A DNA stretch of 64,000 nucleotides from Prorocentrum cordatum (GCA_963575745.1 CAUYUJ010016908.1:147501-211500); one strand, 5' to 3'. Shown: positions 40,523 through 52,277, numbered from the stretch's first letter. The notes: generated from the letters alone by a model not told the origin. Made by a program: numbers and translations.

Positions 40523-40588
40523 GGGTGGGTGGGTGGGTTGGAGGCCACATAACGCGCGTTATGTGTTCGAGTATAAAAACTTGAGCTC
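40523..40588. other. Right terminus of copy 2
   Basis: GGGTGGGTGGGTGGG 40523-40537, palindrome 40546-40565, inverted repeat 40573-40588. Confidence 0.75.
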
Positions 40589-40735
40589 GAGAAGGAGGAG
40601 GAGGGAGGAGGAGGAGGAGGAGGAGGAGGAGGAGGAGGAGGAGGAGGAGGTGGAGGAGCAGGAGCAGGAGGGAGGAGGATGAGGAGGAGGAGGAGGAGGA
40701 GGAGGAGAAGGAGGAGGGGGAGGAATGAGGAGGGG
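40589..40735 (+). repeat. Right 9-bp duplication and (GGA)n flank
   Basis: GAGAAGGAG at 40589-40597 repeats 34622-34630; (GGA)n continues to about 40735. Confidence 0.8.
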
Positions 40736-40844
40736 TTCCCGGCCCAGGGCGCCCCCGGGACGCCCAGGGAGGAGGCCTCCCCCGCTCCTAACTATGGAGA
40801 TCGCGGAGGCCTCCTCGGAGAGCCTGAAGCCCACCACACCCTCG

Positions 40845-41035
40845 GTTGCTGCCATCATACTTAAGGGCCACATCCAAACCATACTTTCGAGCGCCCAGAA
40901 GGGTATCGAAACAGTGTCGAACAAGTATCGCCCCGGGCCCGACGCGTGACCACCCTCCAGTTTCCATGCTTTCCTGGTGCTCGCAACCCTTTCTGGTGAT
41001 CAAGGCTATAAGTTGGAACATCGTAAACCACACCT
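40845..41035 (+). repeat. Dispersed 190-bp repeat shared with 57465-57655
   Basis: Shared blocks TACTTAAGG.CCACATCC, GAGCGCCCAGAA, TATCGAAACAGTGTCGAAC, TTTCCTGGTGCTCG and TTTCTGGTGATCAAGGC. Confidence 0.7.
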
Positions 41036-41079
41036 TCCACACCTCCCGAATCTCTCCTTCTTCCGGGACATGCTCACCC

Positions 41080-41505
41080 AGGACTCCCAGGGAGGCCTCC
41101 ACGGCCTCTGGAGCCCGCGGAGGCCTCCTCGGAGAGCCTGGGGCCCATCACACCTTCAGCACCTCCCGAATCCCCGCCATTTTCGGGGACCTGCTTCAGC
41201 AGAGACAGAAGTACCACTACCACCAGCTAGGGCGGTGGCCGCTCCCTCCCCTCGAGCTGGTGGCACCTCCTTCCGGGAACTCTCTGGAGGCATGCCTGGC
41301 ACGAGGTGCCACCAGCTCGAGAGGACGGGACAGCCACCTCCCCCAGCTGGTGGTAGTGGTACTTCTGCCTCTGGTGACTGCTGGCCCAGGACTCCCAGGG
41401 AGGCCTCCACGGCCTCTGTAGCCCGCGGAGGCCTCCTCGGAGAGCCTGGGGCCCACCACACCTTCAGCACCTCCCGAAGCCCCGCTATTTTCGGGGACAT
41501 GCTGG
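41080..41505. repeat. Duplicated 115-bp flanks around a foldback element
   Basis: GGACTCCCAGGGAGGCCTCC to CGCCATTTTCGGGGAC (41082-41190) is repeated at 41391-41502. Between them, 41205-41387 folds back on itself: CAGAAGTACCACTACCACCA on the left pairs with TGGTGGTAGTGGTACTTCTG on the right, and further inward CTCGAGCTGGTGGCACCTC pairs with its inverse. Confidence 0.7.
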
Positions 41506-41509
41506 CCCT

Positions 41510-41665
41510 GGCCAATGGAGATCTGGGTCCGTCAGGCTTCGCTGGATCCTGCGAGATCCCGCAGGATCCCCCAGCATCCTGCAGGATACTGCGACCAAGC
41601 CCAGGTCAATGCACCCATGCCCCCCTGCAGGGGTTCTACAGGATGCGGCGCTCTGGCTGACCCCC
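41510..41665 (+). repeat. CCTGCAGGATCC-rich repeat
   Basis: TGGATCCTGCGAGATCCCGC, AGCATCCTGCAGGATACTGC and CAAGCCCAGGTCAATG resemble 32555-32720 (TCCAGGTCAGTG, CTGCAGGATC). Confidence 0.4.
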
Positions 41666-42162
41666 GCTTGCAGTGAGCCCCGTCTCTTGAGCCCCGACTT
41701 GCCCGAGGCCATCTGGATCGAACATTGAGCAGGCACCGACCGTCCCGGCAGTCCTGTAGGCCTACCACGACGTGTTCTTAGAACCCAACAATGTTGCAAA
41801 AACAAAACCAAGTCTCTTAGAACACAAACCCGATGTGCTTAAACGAGACAGTCTCACCGATAGAAATTCGAAACACATTTCGTGCAAGCACATTATTTGG
41901 CGGGCCTATGGGTGAGCCAAGACGCCTCGCCACTGCTTGACAACGGGCCGTGCGACGTCTGTCTGATGGGGCCGCCCGAGGCTGCCCGAAGAGGCCGTCC
42001 CGAGGCCCTCCGTGGGCCTATGGCCGTTCCGCGCGACCACGCGGACGGCCCCGAAGAGGGCAGCAAGCGTCCAGACAGAGGGCAGGCAGAGGTCCCCCGC
42101 ATCGTCCGCGTGTGACCAGCGTTTGATGTGTCCGGGGCGCCTCGAGGTCTACAGAGCAGGAG
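41666..42162. other. No gene seen
   Basis: Low-copy sequence without a protein-like frame. Confidence 0.3.
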
Positions 42163-42528
42163 ATGGAGAGGGGGCGAGAGAGAGCGAGAGACTGTATGGA
42201 GATCGATGCACATGTATACACGTGGAGAGTGAAAGAGATAGTTTGAGGGACGGCTAGAGATGAGTGAGACAGGGCGAGAGATCCGATATATATATATATA
42301 TATATATATAGAGGGAAAGATAAAACAAACAAAGAAGAACGTTGAGATGGAGAGAGAGAGAGAGAGAGTGCACGAACGAGATAGAGAGGGAGATCATGAG
42401 AGATAGAGACATACACATAGAGGGAGAGATATAGAGAGAACGAGCGAGAGAGAGAGAGAGAGAGAAAGAGACATACAGCGAAAACAACGTAGAGAGAGGG
42501 AGGAATAGAGAGAGAGAGAGAGACAGGT

Positions 42529-42583
<55 letters not shown>

Positions 42584-42888
42584 TGGTGATGCATACGCAT
42601 GGATAGAAATGTATGGACATGGAGTGCGATAGAGGGAGAGAGAGACATCTATAGAGAGAGAGAGAGAGAGAGAGAGAACGCCAGGGAAATAGACGGATAC
42701 TAACGGGCGACTAAGAGCCAGAGATCTGAGCGAGATGGAAGGAGATAGAGAAGGGTAGAAAGAGAGAGCGACAGAGAGAAAGAGAGAGAGAGAGAGACAG
42801 AAAGCAACCTAGCAGTGTAAGCGGGAGAGAGAGGGAGAGATAACACAACAAACAAAACACAAGTGACGGGGATAATGAGAGGAGATAG

Positions 42889-42919
<31 letters not shown>

Positions 42920-42965
42920 GGAGAGAGAGAAAGAGAGAGAGAGAGAGAAACAAAAAGAGAGATAC

Positions 42966-43004
<39 letters not shown>

Positions 43005-43036
43005 AACAAAAGAGAGAGAGAGAGAGAGAGAGAGAG
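42163..43036 (+). repeat. (GA)n-rich purine tract, about 870 bp
   Basis: Mostly GAGAGA with ATA and ACA interruptions and a short (TA)n (42288-42310). Frames on the minus strand are poly-Ser/Leu artefacts. Confidence 0.9.
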
Positions 43037-43179
43037 CGCGACGCGCGTGGGGCGGCACGGCCCTTGGTCGCGCCACGTACGTCGGGTCTCCTGTGCCGCG
43101 GCGCGTGCCCCCCCCCCCCTGTGCCACCTCGCCGCGGGCACTCGGCCTCTCGGCGTCGCTGAGAAGGGGGCAGCGTCCC

Positions 43180-43335
43180 TGCTCCTCCTCCTCCTCCTCC
43201 TCCCCTCTTCTTCCTGTTCCTCTTCCTCCTCCTCCTTCCTCCTCCGCCTCCCTCCTTCTTCCCACTCCTCCTCCTCCTCCTCCTCCTCCTCCTCCTCCTC
43301 CTCCTCCTCCTCCTCCTCCTCCTCCTGCTCCTCCA
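43180..43335 (+). repeat. (CCT)n pyrimidine tract
   Basis: CCTCCT repeats; the purine-rich strand switches relative to the (GA)n tract 145 bp upstream. Confidence 0.9.
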
Positions 43336-43499
43336 CCCCCTTCCCCCGCCCCCTCTCCCTCCTTCTCTGTTCGCGCCTTCCAGCGCGCCCGCGTCGCGGA
43401 CTGAGACCCTACAACGTACCGCAGCCCCATCTGCGTGACCTGACCAGAGAACATGGCCCAAAATGCTGTGACACGTGATGGTCATGTGTTGCACGAGCT

Positions 43500-44075
43500 A
43501 GATGGGATGCGCGCGCGCTGCACGACTCTTCAACGTTCGCAGCCCTCCTAGGGAGGCGAGGTGTAATTCCGACGATTTCCAGACGACACGTCGCTGGACC
43601 CCCCATCAGCTCATGCCAGTGACGCCAATGTCGTAATTGCCGGCCCCCCACGCACGTCAGACGCCACTCCGCTGGACACCCCAGCAACCCTCGAGAGAGC
43701 GACAGATTAACGTCCGCAGCTCTCCCGGGAAGGCGAGTTCTAGATCCGACGCCTTGAAGGTATCACGACGCTGGACCCCCCAGCAGCCGTTGAAAGGGGC
43801 GATCAGGGAGGCGAGGTCTACGTACTGGACAGGCCTTTAAGACGCCACTCGGCTAGACTCCTCGACAGCCCCAGACAGTGGCAACAGTTTCGCAGTCCGC
43901 AGCCCCCTGGCGATGGCGAGGTAGGAGGCAGGCTCGACGGCAGGCTAGCAGGCATGTAAATTCACGTAGGTAGAAAAGTGGGAGAGGAGGGTAGCGGGAG
44001 GAGGGGAAGGAGAGGACGGCAGCATTCTATTCAAAACGATTACCCAGCACAGGAGGGTTGGGACAAATTGTCGAA
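43500..44075 (+). repeat. Diverged copy of the 100-bp minisatellite and its tail
   Basis: Units with CAGC(A)ACCCTCGAGAG.GCGACAG, CGCAGC.CTCCC(T/G)GG and CGCT(G/A)GAC.CC correspond to 13800-14285. The tail ATTCAAAACGATTACCCA..GGGTTGGGACAA matches 14370-14410. Confidence 0.6.
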
Positions 44076-45429
44076 GACAACAAATGGCTTGCACAGGAAA
44101 GTGTTCGCTCGAATATTGCCGACGGACAACCGGAACCATGAACCCGAATCCGCATCGATTAATCATGGCGCGGTCAACCCCGAGGCGGCTGCGTAGAACA
44201 ACAAAATATGCAAAAACGATGAATACCCGGAGTCGCGGCGGCATTGCGGGGGGGAATCAGGAAAGGGGGGGTGGAGGATGAGGGAAGGGGGGGCAATGAG
44301 AGCATGCTCCAGCCCAGCAAACTCCACGCAAACTCTTGGCATTGCCCAAGGCCCTGGACCCACTGACAAGCGTGTCAGACTGTGTGACAGACTCCCGGCG
44401 GCGGTTCCAACATCAGTTCCTCATCCCCGTTCTCCGGTTGCAAATCTTGCGCGACGCCATGCGTCGCGCGCGTGGAAATGTAGCAAAGAGCGAGCAAACG
44501 CCTACCAGAGCAGTCGTGGTCACCATGCAGGCTCCTGGTAATACAATAATGCCCTGGGGCCCCGAGGCTCTGCTCAGTTTGAGCCTGCGTCTCCAAATGT
44601 CAAATGAATACACCAATCGAAGGAGTGTGACAAACCGAAAGGATATGAGGCTTCAGCAATTACTAAGCCCTTCGGAACCACGCGAGCCTATATTGAAAAA
44701 GCGGTCGTTGCCAGGGAAAAAAACAAAGCACTGGAGAACTAGAGAAGTTGTCCCGTGCAAGCGCTGCGAACTTGGTGAAAGCATCGCCGTGGATTGGCGT
44801 TACTTGCTCCTATTCCCCGGCCCGCTGGTCGAAGCTTGGCTCTTGGACCGTTCCCCACTTGCTCCTCGTCTTCGTGGGCGAAAGTGCCAGCAGCTCGACG
44901 AGGTGCTTGGGATGGAAGCGACTGAAAGCGGCGCCTGGTATGGAACAGGCCGCAGCAAACTGACCACACAATCCTGATGTTGTTTGAAGCACCCCTTGCC
45001 CAAGCTGCCCCCAGGATCGCCAAGGGTGCCCCCCGAGGCCTCCAGAGCATCAATCACAAGGCCCACTGGACCCCAGGCAAGGGCTCCAAAATGGAGCGAA
45101 AAGGTGGGGGTACCTCGGGCCAGGGGTACCTTGAGCAATCCCGAAACACTCCTCCCTGGAAAATGAATGAGACGCGTGCTGGAATTTAGATGCGCCCGCC
45201 GATCCGCGAACCCTACTGTGCGCCCTCCCTCCTCCTGCCCAGCATTCCTCCGCCATCCACCCTACCTCCTCAACCATTACTCAATATGAATACTACTCTC
45301 CCTCTTTGACGTCTTGGGAGTAGCCGCCCCCCCGCGTACTGATTTTTTACACACAGGTTTCCCCGGAATTGGGCTTTCGCCCGCAATTGTCCCCCAAATT
45401 CTGCTCTCGCTGAGGCGCCGGCCTCATTT
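44076..45429. other. 1.35 kb without recognised gene
   Basis: A 213-codon frame (44336-44977) opens with CTG, MALPKALDPLTS in the listed reading. It has no recognisable domain and an equally open frame on the other strand, so I do not call it a gene. Confidence 0.3.
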
Positions 45430-45760
45430 TCGGGCTCCGCTCGTTCCGAATCGTGTTCCCGCTGCAACGCTGGCCTCATTTCCGCCGGCGCCTGCGCGCC
45501 CGAGCCGGCGCCCGGGCCGGTACTCGGGCCGGGTGTGGAGCCGGTTCCGGCCGGCGCCAGAAAATCGATCTCCGAGGCGGCGCCGGAAAAAGGACATTTC
45601 AATACATTTTTTTGTTTTTGGGAAAATGCTGCATTTTTGTTTCCGGCGCCCAGGAGGCCTCCTCGGCCGATTCCGACGCCCAGGCCGGCGCCCGAGCCGG
45701 CGCCTGGGCCGGACGCCCGAGCCGGCGCCCTGGCCGTAGGAGGAAACGGCTTGCGGGGGG
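45430..45760 (+). repeat. GCCGGCGCCCGAG-rich repeat, first copy
   Basis: GGTTCCGGCCGGCGCC.GAAAATCGA, CCGAGGCG.CGCCG.AAAAAGG, CATTTC(C)AATACA and TTTCTG(C)TTCCGGCGCC order matches 47060-47330. Rich in CCGGCGCC palindromes. Confidence 0.65.
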
Positions 45761-47059
45761 GTCGGGCGCGCGGGGGGCGGGCGGAGGCGTCGCCGGCGCC
45801 CAACGGGCCCCGGGGGGCTCCACGTTGGATTTCCCAGGCTGCGCCAAGCGCGCACGCGTTACTTGCCCGCGCGCTCACATTCGCGCAAGCGCATCCCAAG
45901 AAACTATGATTTGGATCGGAATCGGGCGACAACGGGCATGGGGCGCCTGTCAAGGCTGCTTCTGGGAGCGATTGCTGCTGGCTCGACACGCGCGATATGC
46001 ACGTGACGACTTTTGGAGGACGGGCGCTGCGCCGTCCAATCCAACGCAACAATGGCGCGGTCCGGGGCGCGCGGCCGTCGCGGCACACGGCGGTCGACGT
46101 GACCGCATGGGGCGCGCGGTCGGTCGCGCGGTCTTTGCGGGCCATTCGGCCGACGCTGCCGGGTCGCCCTCAAACAGCCCGCCAAGAATACGCAAATGCG
46201 CAATGCGCCAGCGCGCCGCCAGGATATCGCCCTGAAAACCACCTGTTCACTCTGAACGCCGACTGCGCGCCTCGCTGAACCAGCGAAGTGTTTTGTCGCA
46301 GTTGTGCCGATTCTGTTTTGACTCTGTACTGATTCCGTACTGATTCCTTCGATTCCCCTGTGCCCCGGGGACCATCGGGCCGCGGCCCGAGCTCCCGCCT
46401 CGGCGGCATGGTTTTTCCAGGGGCGCGGAAGAGTTTTGAGGGGGAGGGGAGCGGGGGGGGAGGCGGAACGATTTTTGGGGCGCATCGGGCGGCCGAACCA
46501 CAGATTTCCGGGCCCAGTGCGCGCGCCCAACATGGCAGGCGCGGGCGCGCGCGCGAGATCTCGACCGTCGGCGCATATGTAAGTTCATACCCCGCCCCGC
46601 GCGCGGGAATGGAAACTTGCGTTGCGGTTACAATCGACCGCGCGGCCGTCGCAACTGCATCGCATTGCTCAGCGCGCAAAGCGCGCGAGCAGCATGGGGG
46701 GCTTTGCGGTCTCGCATGAGAAGTACGCGGAACCGAACCGAACGGTCGGCGGCGCCCGCTCCTGCGCCGCGCGCGAGGCCATCGCGCCAGCGCAGGACGC
46801 TACAAGGGACTGGGCCGTCGCCCTGGGGCGCGGGCGCGGCGCGAGGCCCGCGCGGGTCTCTCGCGCCAAACATGCGCAACAGGGTCGGCCCGCCCGCAGG
46901 CTGGCGCTCGCGGGCGACACGACGCCAGCGCCGACTGCGAGGCAGACTGGGCGCGGAGGATTCCTGAGAGCCTCGGGAAGGGGCAGCGGGCCGCGATGGA
47001 ATCGGCGCGGTCGTTGGCGCCCCCCCCGCCCCCGCCCCCCCCTGCAAGCCGACTCCTCC
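45761..47059. other. 1.3 kb very GC-rich, no recognised gene
   Basis: Long frames exist on both strands because stop codons are rare at this composition. CGCGCGC clusters at 46540-46560; short GTACTGATTCC repeat at 46327 and 46338. Confidence 0.3.
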
Positions 47060-47330
47060 TACTGGCCGGCGCCCAGGCCCGGTCCGGAGCCGGTTCCGGC
47101 CGGCGCCGGAAAATCGAGTTCCGAGGCGACGCCGAAAAAAGGCCATTCCAATACACATGTTTCTTTCTGAAAAATTCTGAATTTCTGCTTCTGGCGCCTT
47201 GGAAGCCTCCCGGGCCGATTCCGGCGTGCTTCCGCTCGTTCCGAATTGTGCTCCCGCTGCAGCGCGGGCCTCATTTCCGCGCTTCCGCTCGTTTCGACTC
47301 GTGCTCCCGCTGCAGCGCTGGCGTCATTTC
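47060..47330 (+). repeat. GCCGGCGCC-rich repeat, second copy
   Basis: See 45430. It ends in two copies of CTCGTT(C/T)CGA.T(T)GTGCTCCCGC (47231 and 47287). Confidence 0.65.
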
Positions 47331-47669
47331 CCGTGTCATGCCACGGCATGCAATGCAATGTTAGGTTCATACTACGCTTCGCGGTGCTCTTCTACGCCAT
47401 GCCACGCCGTGCTCTACAATGCATCGCGTACCCTTTCGGGATCATTGCCCTGCTCGACATCCGACTGTGCGAGTAGAGAGGGGATCTGCGCCATGGTAAG
47501 GGATGGGAGGGAGGGGTAGGATGCCAGATATGACGCGAGCGCACCTAGGTTGGCTTCCCCCCCTCCTCGTCGTCGCCCCCCTTATTCCTCCTCTACTCCC
47601 TGATCAACGTGATCCTTGAAGAGGTGGGGGGGCAGGACAAGAAGAGGAGGAGAGACGCCATCCTTATTC
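47331..47669. other. No gene seen
   Basis: ATGCCACGGCATGCAATGCA near 47338 and other short palindromic words; no frame of interest. Confidence 0.3.
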
Positions 47670-48175
47670 TTATTCTCCTCCTCCTCCTCCTCCCCCCCCC
47701 GCCTCCACCTCCTCCTCCTCCTCCTCCTCCTCCTCGTCCTCCTCCTCATCCTCCTCCTCATCATCATCCTACCCTTCCTCCCTGCTCAGCCAAGTCCTCC
47801 TCTTCCCCCTCACGATGCTCCTCCTCCTCCTCCTCCTCCTCCTTTTTGACGCTGGCCAGACTCTTAACGTGATGCTCGCAGCGCTCGTGTGGCACATGGT
47901 GCAGAAAGAATGCCGACGAAGCGCAATGCTGGACAATTCAAAGCGAATTAGGCGGCAGGCCCGTGCGGAACCGGAACTGCAAAGAGCAACGGTAAAAGCT
48001 GAGTACCCAAAAGGCGCAGAGGAACGGTGCCTGCCGCCGACGAGGAGGGATACATATAGAGAGAGAGAGAGAGAGACTCGAAATCCTCCTCCTCCTCCTC
48101 CTCCTCGTACTCTTCCTCCTTCTCCTCCAGCTCCTCCTCCAGCTCCTCCTCCTCCTCCTCCTCCTCCTCCTCCCG
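47670..48175 (+). repeat. (CTC)n-rich pyrimidine tracts
   Basis: CTCCTC runs at 47680-47760, 47818-47845 and 48085-48175, separated by ordinary sequence (47850-48055) and a GAGAGAGAGAGAG run (48058-48075). Confidence 0.85.
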
Positions 48176-48764
48176 AAACCCCTCCATTTCCGAGCGCCTG
48201 GCCTCCCTCCTCCGTGCCCCCGTCCTTCCTGCTCCTCCCTCCTCCCGCGCGCTCCTCCTGCCTGTCGTGCCCACCCTCCTCACTCGTGCTGCTCCCCTCT
48301 GCCCGCCTGCGTGCCTGCCCACCCGCCCTGCCTGCTTTGCCCCGCCGGGCCGCTCACCCCACCGACCCACGTTGCCTCGTTGTGTTGCCTGCCTGCGGGC
48401 CTGCCTGCCTACCTTACTTCGAGTTCGCCTCGTCCCCTGCGACACATCATCCTGAGGAGAGGGAGGAGACGAGGAGAGACGAGGAGATGTGCCCCGCCCC
48501 CGTTCCCTCTTCCTCCAACTCCGCCGTCTCCTCCACTCCTCAGCACTCAGTATCATGATCCTCCGTATCTGTTTTTCCGCCCTCATCCTGCCTCTACCGC
48601 CACTCTCCTCCTCAAGCCTTGTCCTCCCCGTTCTGGACCCTTTCACGTATAAACAATTCCTCGCCGTCGCACCCCCAGCCGCGTCGGTAAGGCAGGCCGG
48701 GCGTTTTGTCTAGGACTTCCTCGCCATGTATGATCCCGAAGCCGGGAGTTTGCATCAAGTTCAC
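48176..48764. other. No gene seen; C/T-rich
   Basis: GCCTGCC repeats at 48305-48415; no recognised protein. Confidence 0.3.
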
Positions 48765-49096
48765 GGATGGAGGGCGGATCCTTTTCAACATGTGGCTCTC
48801 GCTTGAACGCCGCGCGCACTCGTTTTAACAATTTACAACCGTTTAGCGGATGGAGAACAGGTGGTTTTCAAAATGTTGCTTTCGCCTGGGCGCCGCACAC
48901 ATTCGTGGTAAATGTTTGTAGCAACTTGACGGGTGAAGGCCAGGACCTTTTCAAAATTGTGCTTTTGCCGCAGAGCCACGCACATTCGCCTTAGAAGCTA
49001 GCAGCACTTTGAAGGATGGACGGCGGGAGGTTTTCAAACTATGGTTCTCGTCTAAGCACCGCGAACACTCGTCTTACAAACTTCCGACAAGTTGGT
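48765..49096 (+). repeat. 83-bp tandem array, four diverged units at exact spacing
   Basis: Units start GGATGGA at 48765, 48848, (GGGTGAA) 48931 and 49014. All have (T)TTTTCAA.AT.TGGCT-like and GCGCCGC.CACATTCG-like blocks. Substitutions are many but the spacing is perfectly kept. Confidence 0.8.
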
Positions 49097-49099
49097 GAC

Positions 49100-49320
49100 T
49101 TCGTACGGTCGACATCCCAGAATTGGTGTTCTAGCGCGATGTAGGCTCGTCAGGACATAGTAGTCCCGTTGATTTGCGGTGTCCCGTTGATTTGCGGTGA
49201 TTTAGTCCCAGAATTTGTGTTCTGGCACGATGTAGAATTGTCAGGACGCAGCGATCACGTGGATCCGCGGCGTTGAAGTCCCAGGAACGGGGCTTCGGCA
49301 CGATTAAAGGTTCTCAGACG
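49100..49320 (+). repeat. About 73-bp tandem array, three units
   Basis: CCCAGAATT(G/T)GTGTTCT at 49116 and 49207, CCCAGGAACGGGGCTTC at 49280; GCACGATGTAG and TCAGGAC in order. The first unit has an extra duplicated CCCGTTGATTTGCGGTG. Confidence 0.7.
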
Positions 49321-49921
49321 GTTGTCTTCAAATGGGGCATCTCCAACACTGAAAATCAATTATTGCAGGAACCTGTGAGGAGGGAACTTGGAGGGAGTAG
49401 TTATTGCAACATCGTCGATGCGTCTTGGATTTACACCTGTCCTCCCTCCTCCTGCTCATCCTGCTCCTCCTCCTCCGCCTCGTCTTGCTCTTCCCTGCTC
49501 CTTCCTCCGTTTTCCCTCCTTCTCCCTTGTCCTCACTCGCCTCAAATGCCGGCGCTCGCCCGCACCGCTGCGCCTGCGCCGCCAGGGCGCCATATCCTTC
49601 TGCCCACACTTCTCGTGCATGACTCGACTCGGATGCTGCGCCGGCTGGCCCTGCTGGGCTACAGCGTGCAAGGCCTCTGGCGCGCAAATCGCCAGGAAGC
49701 ATCCTGCCTGGAGCACGCGCCTGCCGGCAGAATTTCGATCGATGGAGGGAACACGACAAAACGAGCGCGCCTGGCTTCGCGCCTCGCGCAGCGCGAAGCG
49801 CGAGGCGCGAACAGCTTCGCGCTCTCGCGCCGCCCCCCAGGGACGAGGATGAATCGGAGACGAGCCAAAAAGCGCGAATAGCGCCGCGCCCTCGTCGCTC
49901 TTCCATCCTCGCCACTCCCCC
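49321..49921. other. No gene seen
   Basis: CTCCTCCTCC blocks (49440-49500) and GCGCCTCGCG inverted words (49770-49815). Confidence 0.3.
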
Positions 49922-50056
49922 TTGCCATCGCTCGGACGTCCAGTCAGTGAAAATAGATGCTTCGGTTTCGTGCGTGCATTTTTTCGTGATATGATCAGAT
50001 GATGCTCCTCGATGGCCCTCGGCGACGAAACAGTGCACACGTCCGAGCGATACCAA
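49922..50056. mobile_element. GCATCGCTCGGACGT element, copy 2
   Basis: TTGCCATCGCTCGGACGT and ACACGTCCGAGCGATACCAA are inverted ends; body GCTTCGGTTTCGTGCGTGCA and GATGCTCCTCGATGG. Confidence 0.7.
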
Positions 50057-50234
50057 ACCCCCCGCCTGCCTGCCTCCTCCATCTTCCCCGCTCTTCGCCC
50101 CGCCGGCGCGGGGAATCATCGGCAGGCGTCCTTTGCCACCGAAGCCGCCCTTCCCCGCCTTCTGCCCTATGCCCATGCCGCCTGCGGGCCGCCGATGGCG
50201 CGCGTGGGAAACGCGAAGAGTGGAATAAGGAGAC

Positions 50235-50365
50235 CTTGGCATCGCTCGGACGTAGGCATCGCTTGGCATGTTTCGGATCCGTGCGCGCTCTTTTGGCTGA
50301 ATGGTCCAGGATGCTCGTCGATGGTCCTCGCCGAGAAAAATTGAACACGTCCGAGCGATGCCAAG
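50235..50365. mobile_element. GCATCGCTCGGACGT element, copy 3
   Basis: CTTGGCATCGCTCGGACGTA and CACGTCCGAGCGATGCCAAG: 18 matching terminal bases in inverse orientation. It lies 178 bp from copy 2. Confidence 0.75.
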
Positions 50366-51465
50366 AGGAATGACAATTGGCGCATTGGGATTAACCTTCG
50401 GTGGCAACTCATGGGAGACTCCCATGACCATTCTGCTGGCTCTTGCGAAACGGCCAGTGGACGCTAATCGACGCCAGATCAACGCTAATCAGCGCCTCTC
50501 ATCGGTTACCAGACGCTCATCGGCGGCATGACGAGGGTGCGCAAGGATCCCATGACTTCTTACCGAAGTTAAAGAGTGCTCAGCGACCACCTCTGAGCCC
50601 GGGGAAACCAGCAGTGCCAATATCCACCTCCTCCTAGGGTCCCCAGGCGTTGTTTCCCCTTCCGGTGGATACGCGCATACTTCAGCCACTGAACATGCGT
50701 CCTGGTGGGAGGGGTCTTGAGCCACGGGGGGTCAACGTTTCGTCCCCCTGGTTTTGACGGCGGGGCGGCCCCGGGGAAGAGAAAAGGCACATGGCGTCTG
50801 AAAGTAGCGAGAAACTTCCAGGACCGAGGATGCGAAATGAGGAAGAATGAGGATGAGGAGAAACTTCACCCCAGAGGATGAGGAACGAGGTTCAAAGGGA
50901 AGGACGAGGATGAGGAGCAGGATGGCGAGGAAAACCAACACCAGCAGCAGTGCATGCCGCCCGCGGGCTGGCGAAAGCTCGGCCAGGAGAAGTGGCAAGA
51001 AAAAAGAGGAGGCAGGAACGAGCAGAAGAGCATAATCAAAAAGGGAAGAGAAGAGACGGACGGAGACCAGAGGAAGCCAACAAGGGTGCGCCAACGATGC
51101 TGCAATACACCCTGCCTTCCCAGACCCCCGACGTCATGATTTTTTCGCGACGTCCACCCTAAGGGGCCTCTTCCCCGGGACCGGTGTTTCATCCTGAGTT
51201 GTTTTGTTGACGGTCTCGTGGCCCAGTAAGGGCACCCAAAAACAGAAAATGGCGAACGACCTTCGGTCATGATGTTTCTATCACTCGAGGGGTCTGGGTT
51301 CCCGCACTCCTGGTCCAGCCGTTTTTGTTCCACACCGAACACGGGAACACACACACACAATGCGAGTAGAGAGCCCCAACGGGACCCACGGACTGTCTTT
51401 GTTCAGATGAGGATGATGATGGTCATGATGAGGAGGAGAAGGGAGATGAGGGAGAAGGATGGAGG
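50366..51465. other. 1.1 kb without recognised gene
   Basis: GAGGATGAGGA-type purine-rich words (50840-50940) and a short (AC)n at 51350. Confidence 0.3.
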
Positions 51466-52005
51466 AGGAGTAGCAGGAGGATGAGGAGGAGAAACAGGAG
51501 GAGAAGCAGGAGGAGCAGGAGGTGGCAAAGCAGGAGGAGGAGCAGGAGGAGGAGGAGCAGGAGGAGGTGAGACAGTAGGAGGGGGAGGAGGGAGAAGAAT
51601 GGAGGAGGAGGAGGAGGCGGAGGAGGAGGAGGAGGAGGAGGAGGAGGAGGAGGAGGAGGAGTAGGAGGAGGAGGAGGAGAAGCAGGAGGAGAAGCAGGAG
51701 GAAAAGCAGGAGGAGCAGGAGGAGGAGCAGGAGGAGGAGCAGGAGGAGGCGGAGGAGAAGGAGGAAGAGGTGGAGGAGGAAGAGTTGGAGGAGTGGGGAG
51801 GACGGAGGAGGAGGAGGAGGGAAGAGGAGGAGGGAAGAGGAGAAGGTGGAGGAGGAGGGAGGAGGAGGAGGGGGAAGGAGAGAGGAGGAGGATAAGAAGC
51901 AGATGGAGGAGGGGAGGAGGAGAAGCAGGAGGAGGAGAAGGAGGAGCAGGAGGAGGCAGGAGGAGGAGCAGGAGGAGAGGCAGGAGGAGGAGGAGGAGTG
52001 AGGGG
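51466..52005 (+). repeat. (GGA)n tract, about 540 bp
   Basis: GGAGGA with frequent GCA interruptions (AGCAGGAGG). Followed 125 bp later by CTCCTCCTCC (52132-52160), the opposite strand bias. Confidence 0.95.
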
Positions 52006-52277
52006 GGGGGAGCAAAGGTCCCGCACCAGCCGAAGGCGCCAACACACGGGCCGTCCACAAGCCAAGCCAGCGGAGACCGCCCTCGCCGGCACTCTCCCCG
52101 GGTGCGGGGGCGCGCGCCTCGCGCCTCGCGCCTCCTCCTCCTCCTCCTCCTGCTCCTGCTCCTCCTCCCAGGGAACTCCCAGCCTCAGCGCTGGAGCTTC
52201 AGCGAGGCCACGGAAGAGTTGATTGGCCGATTTTCAGCCACCGATGCCATAGTAGGACGGGGAAGAAGGATGGGGAG

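Noticed and set aside
44336-44977. 213-codon plus-strand frame
   Set aside because: No recognisable domain, no splice or promoter context, and a comparable frame on the other strand.
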